Positions 34,941 to 45,847 of a stretch of DNA of 64,000 nt are shown here, piece by piece (the stretch's first letter is position 1; each line of letters opens with the position of its first letter). Under the pieces are notes generated by a model. It saw nothing but the letters and a program-made list of their open reading frames with translations. It made no database searches and was not told the origin of the DNA. The stretch is from an uncultured Rhodopila sp. Lineage in GTDB: Bacteria; Pseudomonadota; Alphaproteobacteria; Acetobacterales; Acetobacteraceae. Both the position numbers and the translations under genes were made by a program. The DNA lies in the NCBI GenBank assembly GCA_903851415.1, contig CAINOE010000109.1:124001-188000 (forward strand), written 5' to 3'.

Positions 34941-37227
34941 GGGGCACCTGCTTCAGCTCGGCATTCGCCGTTGTTGTTTCCGGGGCGGCCATGGCCGGGG
35001 TCCGCGGTAAAATAAGGCTCGCCACGGCCCCCGGCCCGTCCGGCGCATCGGCCAGAGTCACCGCGCCGCCGTGGTCTTCCATGATCTTTTTCACGATCGC
35101 CAATCCCAATCCGGTTCCCTTCGGCTTATGAGTCACATAGGGCTCGGTCAGCCGGGCGCGGTCCTCCTCCGGCAGGCCGACTCCGTCGTCGGCCACCGAA
35201 ATCCGCACCTCATCATCAAGGTCTTCCACCGTCAGCGCGATATGCGAGGCGCCATCGCGCATCGCCACCGCATCCGCCGCGTTCTGCAACAGGTTGGTCA
35301 GCGCCTGACGCAGCATGCGCCTGTCGCATGGCGCCACCGGGCCGCGCTCCGGGATGTCAGTCGTCCACTCGATGCCCGGGCGAGCGGTCTTCTGCAGCAC
35401 CAGCGCGTCGCGGGCGATGCGGCCCACATCCTCCGGCTTGATCACCGGATGCGGCATGCGGGCGAAAGCCGAGAACTCGTCCACCATCCGGCCGATATCG
35501 CCGACATGCTTGATGATCGTGTCGGCGCATTGCGCGAACGTCTCGGGGTCGGACTGGATTTCCTTGGCGAAGCGCCGCTTCAGCCGCTCCGCGGAAAGCT
35601 GTATTGGCGTCAGCGGATTCTTGATCTCGTGCGCGATGCGGCGGGCGACGTCGGCCCAGGCGGCCTTGCGCTGAGCCGACTGCAACTCGGTGATGTCGTC
35701 GAAGGTGACGACGAAGCCGTCGGTGCGGCCGCCGGACAGCTCCGCGCCGATTCGGACCAGCAGGATGCGGCGGTGATTGGCCGGGCCGATCTGGATCTCC
35801 GCCGTTCGCGCCTTGTCCGGGGAGGCGGCGGCCTCATCGAACAGCGGCACGAATTCCGGCACGACGTCCGCCAGCGGATGGCCGATGGCGGCCAGCAGGT
35901 CCAGCCCCAGCAACTCATCGGCGGCGCGGTTCGGCAGTTCGATGCGGCCCTGCGCGTCCAGCCCGATGACGCCGGCCGAAACGCCGGACAGCACCGTTTC
36001 GGTAAAGCGGCGGCGTTCGTCGATCTGGCTGTAGGCGTCCATCAGCTCGGTGCGCTGGGCCGCGAGCTGGCCGGTCATCCGGTTGAAGGCGCGCGACAGC
36101 CCCGCCAGTTCATCGCCCGTCGAGGCCTCCTCCACCCGGACGGCAAGGTCGCCGGAGCGCACTCGCTCCGCCGCGTTGATCAGCATGCCGACGGGCCGCG
36201 CGATCTGGTTGGCCATGATCAACCCGATCAGTCCGGCCGCGAGCAGGACCAGCAGCGCCACGATCGCGAAGATCCAGGCGAAGGCGATCTGCAGCCAGGA
36301 CCGGTTCTGGTCCAGCCGCTGGTATTCCGCTTCGGCCTGCTCCGTCCGCTGCATATACCCCAGGATCGCCGGATCGATCGGGCGGCCAATCAGCAGGATC
36401 AGCGGTGGGGTGGATTCCAGTTTGACGACCGCCTTCACCCGGGTGCTGTCGCCAGCGTTCAATACCGCGACATCGCCGCGCAACGCCTCCTGGATAGCAT
36501 CATGCGGCGGCGCCTCGACACCCATGCCGACGAAGATGCCGTCCGCGGCCAACACCTGCATCGTCGTCGGCTCGAAGATCACCGCTTCGGTCAGGCCGCG
36601 CAAGGTGGTCTGGGCATCCAGCACCTCCGCGAACCCCGTCGGGTCGCCCGACAGGAACCCGCCGGCGCGGGCCAGGTCGTTGGCCATTTGCAGCGCGACG
36701 ATGCGGATGTTGTTGCGGTGCTCCTCAAGGTAGCCGCGCGAGACCTGCAACGATTCCGCCAGCGAGGCGCGCACCGGGTCGTTGAACCAGGACTGGATGC
36801 CGAAGTGGAAGAAGGCGACGGCGAAACAGGCGACGACGATCGTCGGCGCGACGGCGATGCCGCTGAACAGGAACACCAGGCGCACGTGCAGGCGCGACCC
36901 GGCGGAGCCGCGCCGCCGCTCCACCCAGACCCGCGTCAGCCGCCCGGCCAGCACCGCGCCCAGCATCAGCAGCATGGACATGTTCGCCAGCACCAGGCCG
37001 ACGGTGACGCCCGGCTTCCAGCCCAGCGGCGAGCCGCGCGCCAGGATGATAAACGTCGCCAGCCCGACCATGAAGGCCAGCGCCGTCAGGGCGAGCGTAA
37101 AGCCCTTGCCGAGGACGAAGTCGCCGAATTGCCCGAACCGGGAAGAACGCGGTTCCGAAATGATATTCGGCGCCGCACGCCGGCGCAGGCTGGTGCGCGG
37201 CGGTGTGAGGTTCATATCGTCCGGCAT
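34930..37227 (-). CDS. ntrY: membrane sensor histidine kinase NtrY
   Basis: A 765-aa kinase. It has several N-terminal TM helices (about 40-62, 75-97, 120-145), a large extracytoplasmic segment, another TM helix (about 310-335), HAMP (IARPVGMLINAAERVRSGDL), PAS (VSAGVIGLDAQGRIELPN), a phospho-accepting His in RIAHEIKNPLTPIQLSAERL and an ATPase domain (NLLQNAADA, GTGLGLAIVKKI). It phosphorylates NtrX and helps control nitrogen and redox responses. Confidence 0.95.
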   Translation of the reverse strand: MPDDMNLTPPRTSLRRRAAPNIISEPRSSRFGQFGDFVLGKGFTLALTALAFMVGLATFIILARGSPLGWKPGVTVGLVLANMSMLLMLGAVLAGRLTRVWVERRRGSAGSRLHVRLVFLFSGIAVAPTIVVACFAVAFFHFGIQSWFNDPVRASLAESLQVSRGYLEEHRNNIRIVALQMANDLARAGGFLSGDPTGFAEVLDAQTTLRGLTEAVIFEPTTMQVLAADGIFVGMGVEAPPHDAIQEALRGDVAVLNAGDSTRVKAVVKLESTPPLILLIGRPIDPAILGYMQRTEQAEAEYQRLDQNRSWLQIAFAWIFAIVALLVLLAAGLIGLIMANQIARPVGMLINAAERVRSGDLAVRVEEASTGDELAGLSRAFNRMTGQLAAQRTELMDAYSQIDERRRFTETVLSGVSAGVIGLDAQGRIELPNRAADELLGLDLLAAIGHPLADVVPEFVPLFDEAAASPDKARTAEIQIGPANHRRILLVRIGAELSGGRTDGFVVTFDDITELQSAQRKAAWADVARRIAHEIKNPLTPIQLSAERLKRRFAKEIQSDPETFAQCADTIIKHVGDIGRMVDEFSAFARMPHPVIKPEDVGRIARDALVLQKTARPGIEWTTDIPERGPVAPCDRRMLRQALTNLLQNAADAVAMRDGASHIALTVEDLDDEVRISVADDGVGLPEEDRARLTEPYVTHKPKGTGLGLAIVKKIMEDHGGAVTLADAPDGPGAVASLILPRTPAMAAPETTTANAELKQVPHGA

Positions 37228-37243
37228 CGGGGACCTGCCGCCA

Positions 37244-38697
<1,454 letters not shown>

Positions 38698-38701
<4 letters not shown>

Positions 38702-39828
38702 TGATCGGCGTCTTTCTCGGTCACCACCGGCAGGTGAAGGCGGAATTCCGTGCGGCCGGGACGGCTGTCGACCTCGATGAGGCCGCCATGGTCGCCGACG
38801 ATCTTGGCGACCAGCGACAGCCCAAGGCCGCTGCCGGTCGCCTTCGAGGTCACGAAGGGCTCGAAGAGATGGGGTCTGATGTCCTCGGGAATGCCCGGAC
38901 CGTTGTCGCGGACGGCGACGAACAGCGGCAAGTCCATTCGCACAGTGCTGCCGGGGATGGCGACCCGCACGCCATGCTGGAATCCGGTGGACAGGGTGAT
39001 TTCGGGATAAGCGGCGGCCTCGCGGGAAGCCGCCTCGGCCGCGTTCTTGACCAGGTTCAGGATCACCTGGATCAGTTGGTCGCGGTTGGCCCAGACCGGC
39101 GGCAAGGACGGGTCATACAGTTCGTGGAAGCGGATATGCGCGGCGAAGCCGGTCTGCGCCAGTTTGCGCACGTGTTCCAAAACCCGATGGATATTCACCG
39201 CCGTGCGGGCGATGGGCTTTTCGCCGAATGCCTCCATCCGGTCCACCAGAGCCCGGATGCGATCCGCCTCCTCACGGATCAGTTCGGCCAGTTCCCTGTC
39301 GGCCGGGCCGACGCTCGCCTCCAGAAGTTGCGCGGCGCCACGGATACCCGACAGCGGGTTCTTCACCTCATGCGCCAGTATGCCAGCCATACCGGAGACG
39401 CTGCGGGCGGCGCCGCGGAACGCCAACTGGCGATCCAGCGCGCGGGCGGCGGATGCGTCCTGCATGACCAGCAGCACCGACCCCGGTTCCTCCGGCAGCG
39501 GCGATCCCTGCACGGTGATGCCGCGCTTTTGCAGACGCGGGCTGTCGAGATCGAGGTCGTGGTCGGAGATGGTGGCTTCGGTGTTGCGCACCTGCTCGAT
39601 CAGCAAAAAGACAGGGTTGTCGAGCGGGATCAGGTCCTGCAACCGCATCTGGCCCAGGCTGGCGGCGGATGTGCCGAAAAACTGCTCCGCCGCCTGGTTG
39701 ACGTGGCGGAAGCGGTTGTCCGGGTCGATCAGCATAACCGGCACGGGCAGTGCGCCGAGAATCGCGGCGGCATCGCCAGCCTTGGCGCGGGTGAGCAGTC
39801 GGGTCGCACGGGTGACCGCGCCGATCAT
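38698..39828 (-). CDS. ntrB: nitrogen sensor kinase/phosphatase NtrB
   Basis: A 376-aa soluble histidine kinase with a PAS domain ([20 protein letters not shown]), the phospho-His region [20 protein letters not shown] and ATPase boxes ([36 protein letters not shown]). There is no TM segment, so it senses nitrogen through PII proteins in the cytoplasm as in other NtrB. It overlaps dusB and ntrC by four bases each. Confidence 0.96.
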
Positions 39829-40898
39829 GCCGCCTCCCGGGCTTCGTCGTCGGGGGCAGCGTGAGCGCGGGTGGCACCGCGGGCGATCAGCGGGTCGTAG
39901 AAGCTGTCGATCAGGCGCAGCACGGAGTCAGCGTCCGGCAGGCGGTTCATGGTGGCGCGGAACTCGGCGGACCCGGGCAGGCCGCGCGAGTACCAGGACA
40001 GGTGCTTGCGGGCGAGGCGGACTCCCGGGCCGGTGCCGAACCGGGAGAGCATCAGGCGGTAGTGACCGAGCAGGATGTCCTTCTGCTCCGGCAATGACGG
40101 GTCGGGGAGGTGCTCGCCGGTGCGCAGGAAGTGCGCGGCCCCGGCGAGGAACCAGGGGCGGCCGTAGCAGCCGCGGCCGATCATGATGCCGTCGGCGGCG
40201 GATTGCGCCAGGGCGGCGGCGGCGTCGGATTCGGTCAGGATGTCGCCGTTGACGATGACGGGGATTTCGACGGCGTCCTTGACCTGGCGGACGAAGGCCC
40301 AGTCGGCGGTGCCGGTGTAGAATTGCTGGCGGGTGCGGCCGTGCACGGTGACCATGCGGATGCCGGACTCCTGCGCGATGCGGGCGAGCCGGGGCGCGTT
40401 CAGGCTGGCGTGGTCCCAGCCCATGCGCATCTTCAGCGTGACCGGAACCGGGACGGCCTTGACGGTCGCCTCGAGGATCGCCGCGGCGGCGGTTTCGTCG
40501 CGCATCAGGGCGGAGCCGGCGGCCTGGCCGACCGCGACCTTCTTGACCGGGCAGCCGAAGTTGATGTCGATCAGGTGGGCGCCCTTGTCGACCGCCAGAC
40601 GGGCGGCATCGGCCATCGCTGCGGGGTCGCAGCCGGCGAGCTGGACCGCGGAAATCCCGCCTTGGCCGTCGACCTCGGCCATGTCGAGGGTCTTGCGGTT
40701 CTCCCGGATCATCGCCCAAGAGGCGATCATCTCCGAAACCACCATCCCGGCGCCGAGTTGTTTCGCCGTGCGGCGGAATGGCAGGTCCGTGACCCCGGAC
40801 ATGGGGGCGAGGATGACGGGCGTCTCGATCTTGACTCCGTGGCCCAGATCGATTGATCCGAGGGCAGTAGGTGTGATGTGTGAACGACAGTTGCCCAT
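39825..40898 (-). CDS. dusB: tRNA-dihydrouridine synthase DusB (NifR3)
   Basis: A 357-aa flavoenzyme that reduces uridine to dihydrouridine in tRNA. Motifs are [17 protein letters not shown], the active-site Cys in [32 protein letters not shown] and [14 protein letters not shown]. It heads the ntr operon, the arrangement that gave the name nifR3. The N-terminus from ATG 40898 is slightly longer than usual but no later ATG precedes the conserved part. The start codon lies inside a small inverted repeat. Confidence 0.95.
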   Translation of the reverse strand: MGNCRSHITPTALGSIDLGHGVKIETPVILAPMSGVTDLPFRRTAKQLGAGMVVSEMIASWAMIRENRKTLDMAEVDGQGGISAVQLAGCDPAAMADAARLAVDKGAHLIDINFGCPVKKVAVGQAAGSALMRDETAAAAILEATVKAVPVPVTLKMRMGWDHASLNAPRLARIAQESGIRMVTVHGRTRQQFYTGTADWAFVRQVKDAVEIPVIVNGDILTESDAAAALAQSAADGIMIGRGCYGRPWFLAGAAHFLRTGEHLPDPSLPEQKDILLGHYRLMLSRFGTGPGVRLARKHLSWYSRGLPGSAEFRATMNRLPDADSVLRLIDSFYDPLIARGATRAHAAPDDEAREAA

Positions 40899-40909
40899 GA
40901 TTTGGGCAA
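40891..40909. promoter_or_regulatory. inverted repeat over the dusB start codon
   Basis: TTGCCCA and TGGGCAA form a perfect 7-bp stem with a 5-base loop. The dusB ATG is partly in the stem. In the mRNA this could hide the start codon, giving translational control of the first gene in the ntr operon. No experimental basis is available. Confidence 0.35.
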
Positions 40910-41057
40910 TCTAGCGACACATTTTCCGCCGTGCAATCGCTGATATACTGGCGATCCGGAACTTATGACAGTTGGAGGGCGTTGCGGTATCCGGTTGCGG
41001 CGGGATGGCGATTGTCCCCCGTGTCATGGGGGTACGGCGTCAGGTCAGGAGAGTGCC

Positions 41058-43724
41058 ATGGCACGCGCGGCATCGTCACAACAGGACACCTCGATCCGTG
41101 CCTACCAGTCGAAGCGTGACTTTACCGCATCATCAGAACCCGCGCCCGGCCCGCGCAAGGGCCAGCCCGCGGCACCGCTATTCGTGGTGCAAAAGCATCA
41201 GGCGCACCGCGCAGGCCTGCACTGGGACTTCCGTCTCGAACATAACGACGTGCTCTGGAGCTGGGCGGTGCGCAAAGGACCCTCGATGGACCCTGCCGAC
41301 AAGCGCATCGCCGTCCATGTCGAGGACCATCCGCTGGACTATGCCGACTTCCAGGGCACGATCCCCGACGGCCACTACGGCGCTGGCACGGCGGAAACCT
41401 GGGACCGCGGCACCTGGCAGCCTCTGATCGACCCGGACGAGGGCCTGCGCGACGGCGAGATCAAGTTCGTGCTATCCGGGCAGCGTTTGCACGGCAAGTT
41501 CACCCTGGTGCGGCTGAAGCCGAAACCCGGGCAACGCGGTCGGCAGGACAATTGGCTGCTCATCAAAGGCCACGACGCGGACGAACAGCCCGGTGCTGAT
41601 GCCGAGACCCTGGAAGCCGCCGTCGCACCCCCCGGCAAGCAGCGCCGCACCAAGGCGCTGAGCATCCCCGGTGCGGTGCGCGGGAAGCTGCTGGACAAGC
41701 TGGCGCCGCAATTGGCTTCGGTGGCGGATGCGCCGCCGGAGGCGGATGGCTGGCTGACCGAGATCAAGTTCGACGGCTACCGGATCCTGGCGTTCCTCGA
41801 TCACGGCCAGGTCCGGCTGCTGACGCGCAACGGCAACGACTGGACCGACCGTTTGCCCGCGGTCGCCAGGGCGGTCGGGCAGCTCTATGTGGACTCGGCG
41901 CTGCTGGACGGCGAGCTCGTCGCGCTGGACAAGGACGGGATTTCATCTTTCCCGGCCTTGCAGGCGGCGCTTTCGAGCGGTCACGACGAGACGCTGGTGT
42001 TCTATCTGTTCGACCTGCTGCACCTGGACGGCTGGGACCTGCGGCCCTGCGCGCTGCGCGACCGCAAGCAGCGGCTGAAGGGGATCGACACCTGGCACGG
42101 CATGCTGCGCTACAGCGACCACCACGAGGGCGACGCCGCACGCATGCGCCAGGCCGCCTGCCAGATGAAGCTGGAAGGCATCATCTGCAAGAAGGCGGAC
42201 GGCCGGTATCGCTCCGGCCGCGGCCGTGACTGGCTGAAGGTCAAGTGCGCCGGCCGGGAGGAGTTGCTGGTCCTCGGCTGGACGGAACCGGCCGGCAGCC
42301 GGACCGGGTTGGGTGCGTTGCACCTGGGGTATTACGACGCGGATGGGCGAATGCATTACGCCGGTGCCGTCGGCTCCGGGTTTTCGGACGAGACACTGGA
42401 AATCCTGCGCGACCGCCTGGACGGGCTGGGCAGCGCGCCGCCGCGCGGGTTGATGGTGGCCGGCGACGATCTGGAACGCACCATCCACTGGGTTCGGCCG
42501 GAGCTGATCGCCGAAGTCTCGTTCGCCGCGTGGTCCGGGGCCGGCCGGGTGCGGCACGCGGTGTTCCTCGGATTGCGGGAGGATAAGGCGGCGGGGGAGG
42601 TGGTTCGGGATGTTGCCGATCCGGATGCCGAGCGGCGGGCGATTGATCCGAAGGACTTTGCCGGCTCGGCCAGGCGGAAAGGTCCGGTGGTTGCCGTGCC
42701 GCCGAAGCGCGGGCCGGTCCGCGCCGCCGCCGCACGAACCAGCAGCGCCATCGTGACCGCGAAGGCACCTCGCGCGCGGACCGAGACGATCGAGGGGGTG
42801 ACGCTAACGCATCCCGACCGGGCGTTGTGGCCGGGGATCACCAAGCGCGACCTGGTGGAATACTGGCAGGCGGCGGCGGACCACGCGCTGCCCGGCTTGG
42901 CGCGGCGCCCTCTGGCGATCGTCAGGTGCCCCGAAGGCGTCGATGGCGAGCACTTCTTCCAGAAGCACGGGCACGGGACGATGCCCCCCGGCATTCGCGA
43001 GGGCACCGCCGGCAAGGCCCCGTTCCTGGCGATCGACGGGCTGCAGGGTCTGGCGGCGATGGCGCAGATGTCGGCCATCGAACTGCATGTCTGGGGGGCG
43101 ACGGAAGACGATCCGCTGCATCCGGACCAGCTCGTTTTCGACCTCGATCCCGGAGAGGGCGTGACGACGCCTGCAATCGCCGCCGCGGCGCTGGATATTC
43201 GGGACAGGCTCGAGGCGCTGGGGCTGGCATCGTTCTGCCGCACGAGCGGGGGCAAGGGGCTGCATGTCGTGGTGCCGCTGGTGCCGGATCAGCCCTGGGA
43301 CCCGGTGCGGGCGTGGTGCAAGAGCTTCGCCGAGCAGGCCAGCGAGGCCGCCCCCGACAAATACCTCGCCCACGTCAAGATCGCCGATCGGCGGGGGCGG
43401 GTATTGATTGATTGGTTGAGAAACGGGTTGGGGTCGACGGCGGTGGCGTCGTTCTGCCCTCGCGCCCGGCCGGGGGCGGGCGTCGCGACGCCTTTGGCGT
43501 GGAAGGAAGTGACGCCGAAGCTGGATTTGCAGGCGTTCACGCTGCGGACGGTGCCGGAGCGGTTGCGGCGGCTGAAGTGCGATCCGTGGGAGGGATTTAC
43601 CAGAGCGCGGCGAGGATTGCCTGCCCCGGGTCCGCAAACGGCCGATCGGACGGCACCGGCGCGACCGTCGGGGAAGGCGACGATCGTGACAGCGAAGGCA
43701 CCTGCGTCGCGGAAGAGGAAGTAA
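41058..43724 (+). CDS. ligD: ATP-dependent DNA ligase D, multi-domain (end-joining)
   Basis: An 888-aa protein from the ATG at 41058 with AGGAGAG upstream; an earlier start at 40965 has no family support. The order is an N-terminal phosphoesterase domain (HWDFRLEHNDVLWSWAV, GTIPDGHYGAGT), the ligase (EIKFDGYRI with the adenylated Lys, LDGELVALD, EGIICKKADGRYR) and the C-terminal primase/polymerase (HFFQKHGHGTMP, LVFDLDPGEGV with metal Asp residues, FCRTSGGKGLHV). LigD repairs double-strand breaks with Ku, whose gene is not in the window. It is divergent from dusB. Confidence 0.96.
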   Translation: MARAASSQQDTSIRAYQSKRDFTASSEPAPGPRKGQPAAPLFVVQKHQAHRAGLHWDFRLEHNDVLWSWAVRKGPSMDPADKRIAVHVEDHPLDYADFQGTIPDGHYGAGTAETWDRGTWQPLIDPDEGLRDGEIKFVLSGQRLHGKFTLVRLKPKPGQRGRQDNWLLIKGHDADEQPGADAETLEAAVAPPGKQRRTKALSIPGAVRGKLLDKLAPQLASVADAPPEADGWLTEIKFDGYRILAFLDHGQVRLLTRNGNDWTDRLPAVARAVGQLYVDSALLDGELVALDKDGISSFPALQAALSSGHDETLVFYLFDLLHLDGWDLRPCALRDRKQRLKGIDTWHGMLRYSDHHEGDAARMRQAACQMKLEGIICKKADGRYRSGRGRDWLKVKCAGREELLVLGWTEPAGSRTGLGALHLGYYDADGRMHYAGAVGSGFSDETLEILRDRLDGLGSAPPRGLMVAGDDLERTIHWVRPELIAEVSFAAWSGAGRVRHAVFLGLREDKAAGEVVRDVADPDAERRAIDPKDFAGSARRKGPVVAVPPKRGPVRAAAARTSSAIVTAKAPRARTETIEGVTLTHPDRALWPGITKRDLVEYWQAAADHALPGLARRPLAIVRCPEGVDGEHFFQKHGHGTMPPGIREGTAGKAPFLAIDGLQGLAAMAQMSAIELHVWGATEDDPLHPDQLVFDLDPGEGVTTPAIAAAALDIRDRLEALGLASFCRTSGGKGLHVVVPLVPDQPWDPVRAWCKSFAEQASEAAPDKYLAHVKIADRRGRVLIDWLRNGLGSTAVASFCPRARPGAGVATPLAWKEVTPKLDLQAFTLRTVPERLRRLKCDPWEGFTRARRGLPAPGPQTADRTAPARPSGKATIVTAKAPASRKRK

Positions 43725-43733
43725 GCGCCTGCT

Positions 43734-44078
43734 TCAGCGCGCGCCCGGCTGGGATAGCGCGTGTGGCAGCGCCGGGTCGCTGACAAGCTGTATCGGCCCT
43801 GAGGACAGGCGCCTGACCCCTTCTTCCACCCGCGTGACCCGCGTTACGGCATCGGAAATCACGGCTGACGCGATCAGCGTCGCCGCGCCGGTAGCAGCGG
43901 ACTTCGCTTCGGCGACGATGCGGCGCTGCTCGGCCTCAAGCCGGATCAGCCGATCTTCGACCTGGCGCAGTCGTTCGTCCAACGCAATCAAGCCGTCCTT
44001 GAGCTTGCTCTGAAGCGCATATAGATCCTCGGTTTCGCGGGCGAAGGTGAAGATGCGGCCGAATGCGTCGAGGCCCAC
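43734..44078 (-). CDS. coiled-coil protein of unknown function
   Basis: A 114-aa protein starting at a GTG that shares bases with the stop of the preceding gene (TAGTG). Residues about 15-65 form a charged heptad-like helix (LQSKLKDGLIALDERLRQVE, DRLIRLEAEQRRIVAEAKSA) followed by an Ala-rich helix. It converges on ligD with a nine-base gap. The coupled position behind another small gene favours a real protein. No family is recognised. Confidence 0.6.
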   Translation of the reverse strand: MGLDAFGRIFTFARETEDLYALQSKLKDGLIALDERLRQVEDRLIRLEAEQRRIVAEAKSAATGAATLIASAVISDAVTRVTRVEEGVRRLSSGPIQLVSDPALPHALSQPGAR

Positions 44079-44326
44079 TACAGGGAACCTGGCGTGTGAA
44101 TCCGCCCAAGCAGTATGTCCATTTCCCGGTGAAGCTGAGGAATACCCACACGAAGCCGCTCCTGGATGGCGTCGATTTCGCGCAGCATATCGGCTTCGGC
44201 GCCCGATGACGGGCGCAGGACGAAGGCTGGCGCAGTTTCGGCCATCCGAGGGAGGCCGGAATCCGCGTCTTCGGCCTTCGTATATTCAGTGCCGTCCGGG
44301 CGATGGTCGGTCTTGCTGTCAGCCAT
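44078..44326 (-). CDS. small hydrophilic protein of unknown function
   Basis: An 82-aa protein with an acidic N-terminus (MADSKTDHRPDGTEYTKAED) and a C-terminal amphipathic helix (EADMLREIDAIQERLRVGIP). It directly precedes, and is probably co-translated with, the coiled-coil protein at 43734. The region just upstream (44340-44400) is AT-rich and may hold the promoter. No function is recognised. Confidence 0.55.
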   Translation of the reverse strand: MADSKTDHRPDGTEYTKAEDADSGLPRMAETAPAFVLRPSSGAEADMLREIDAIQERLRVGIPQLHREMDILLGRIHTPGSL

Positions 44327-44419
44327 AGCCGCCTCCAGAAATTGGCAACTGGAAGCTAACCAAAAAAAATCTGGGTTTTCAATAAGTTTCGGGCAGACGA
44401 TAGCATGCCGAACCGATCA

Positions 44420-45847
44420 TCACGCCGCCTTATGACGCTCTTTGAGGAACTGGAAGAACTCCACACCCTCCCGTAGACGCCGCTTCATCATCTGCGGACT
44501 GCGCACCATCTCATTCACGATCGAGGCGATCTTCGGCGCCCGGAAGTAAAATCGCTTATAGAACGTCTCCACGTTGTCGAAAATTTCCGTGTGCGACAGA
44601 TCAGGGTAGTGCAGCGGGGCAATCTGCACCCCGCCTTCATCAACCAACTCGGCGTGTTCCGCGTCCAGCCAGCCATTCTCCACCGCCTGCTTGTACAGAA
44701 ACGTCCCCGGATACGGCGCCGCCAGAGATACCTGAATCGTGTGAGGGTTGATATCCGTGGCGAAGCGGATGGTTTCCTCGATCGTCTCCCGCGTCTCGCC
44801 CGGCAGCCCGAGAATAAACGTGCCGTGGATCTTGATCCCGAGGTCGTGGCAATCCCGGGTGAACTGGCGTGCGACCTCGATCCGCATGCCTTTCTTTATA
44901 TTATGCAGAATTTGCTGGTTGCCGCTCTCGTAGCCGACCAGCAGCAGCCGCAACCCGTTATCCTTCAGCACCTTCAGCGTCTCACGCGGCACGTTCGCCT
45001 TGGCGTTGCACGACCAGGTGACACCCATCTTGCCGAGTTCGCGCGCAATCGCCTCGGCGCGGGGAAGGTTGTCGGTGAATGTGTCGTCGTCGAAGAAGAA
45101 TTCCTTGACCTGCGGAAACAACTTCTTTGCCTGCCGGATTTCCTCAGCGACATGCGCCGGAGACCGCACCCGGTAGCGATGCCCGCCAACGGTCTGCGGC
45201 CACAGGCAGAAGGTGCAATGCGACTTGCAGCCGCGGCCGGTATACAAGGAGATATACGGATGCAGCAGGTAGCCGATGAAGTAGTCCTCGATCCGCAGGT
45301 CGCGTTTGTAGACATCGGTCACGAACGGCAGCGAGTCCATATCCTCCAGCGTCGCGCGATCCTTGTTGTGGATGATCACGCCCCCACTGGCACGGTAGGA
45401 AATCCCGTCCACCAGCGACCAGTCGCGGCCCTCGGCGATCTCCTTGATGGTGAAGTCGAACTCGTTGCGCGCCACGAAGTCGATCACCGCGCCTTGCGTC
45501 AGGCTCTCCTCCGGCTGCACCGCCACCTTGGCGCCGACAAAGCCGATCTTCAGGGAGGGGTTGGCGGCTTTCAGGGCTTCGGCGACCTTGACGTCGGAAG
45601 CAAAGGAGGGTGTCGACGTGTGCATTACGCAGAGCTCATAGCCACGCGCCCCGGCCACCACGGTCTCCAGGCTGATTCGCGCCGGCGGGGCATCGATCAG
45701 CTTACTGCCGGGCACCAATGCGGCGGGCTGCGCCAGCCACGTCGGAAACCAGAACGACTTGATCTCGCGCCTGGCCTGGTATCGCGAACCCGCACCTCCG
45801 TCGAAGCCGTCGAATGAGGGCGGGTGCAGGAACAGGGTCTTCATCAT
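44420..45847 (-). CDS. hpnJ: hopanoid biosynthesis radical SAM protein HpnJ
   Basis: A 475-aa protein from the ATG at 45847, which overlaps the hpnI stop as ATGA. The frame is open further upstream inside hpnI but without homology. It has a cobalamin-binding-like N-terminal domain (MMKTLFLHPPSFDGFDGG) and a radical SAM domain with the cluster-binding motif in RGCKSHCTFCLWPQ (CxxxCxxC). In the hopanoid pathway HpnJ contracts the sugar ring to the cyclitol ether head group. It follows hpnI in one operon. Confidence 0.93.
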   Translation of the reverse strand: MMKTLFLHPPSFDGFDGGAGSRYQARREIKSFWFPTWLAQPAALVPGSKLIDAPPARISLETVVAGARGYELCVMHTSTPSFASDVKVAEALKAANPSLKIGFVGAKVAVQPEESLTQGAVIDFVARNEFDFTIKEIAEGRDWSLVDGISYRASGGVIIHNKDRATLEDMDSLPFVTDVYKRDLRIEDYFIGYLLHPYISLYTGRGCKSHCTFCLWPQTVGGHRYRVRSPAHVAEEIRQAKKLFPQVKEFFFDDDTFTDNLPRAEAIARELGKMGVTWSCNAKANVPRETLKVLKDNGLRLLLVGYESGNQQILHNIKKGMRIEVARQFTRDCHDLGIKIHGTFILGLPGETRETIEETIRFATDINPHTIQVSLAAPYPGTFLYKQAVENGWLDAEHAELVDEGGVQIAPLHYPDLSHTEIFDNVETFYKRFYFRAPKIASIVNEMVRSPQMMKRRLREGVEFFQFLKERHKAA

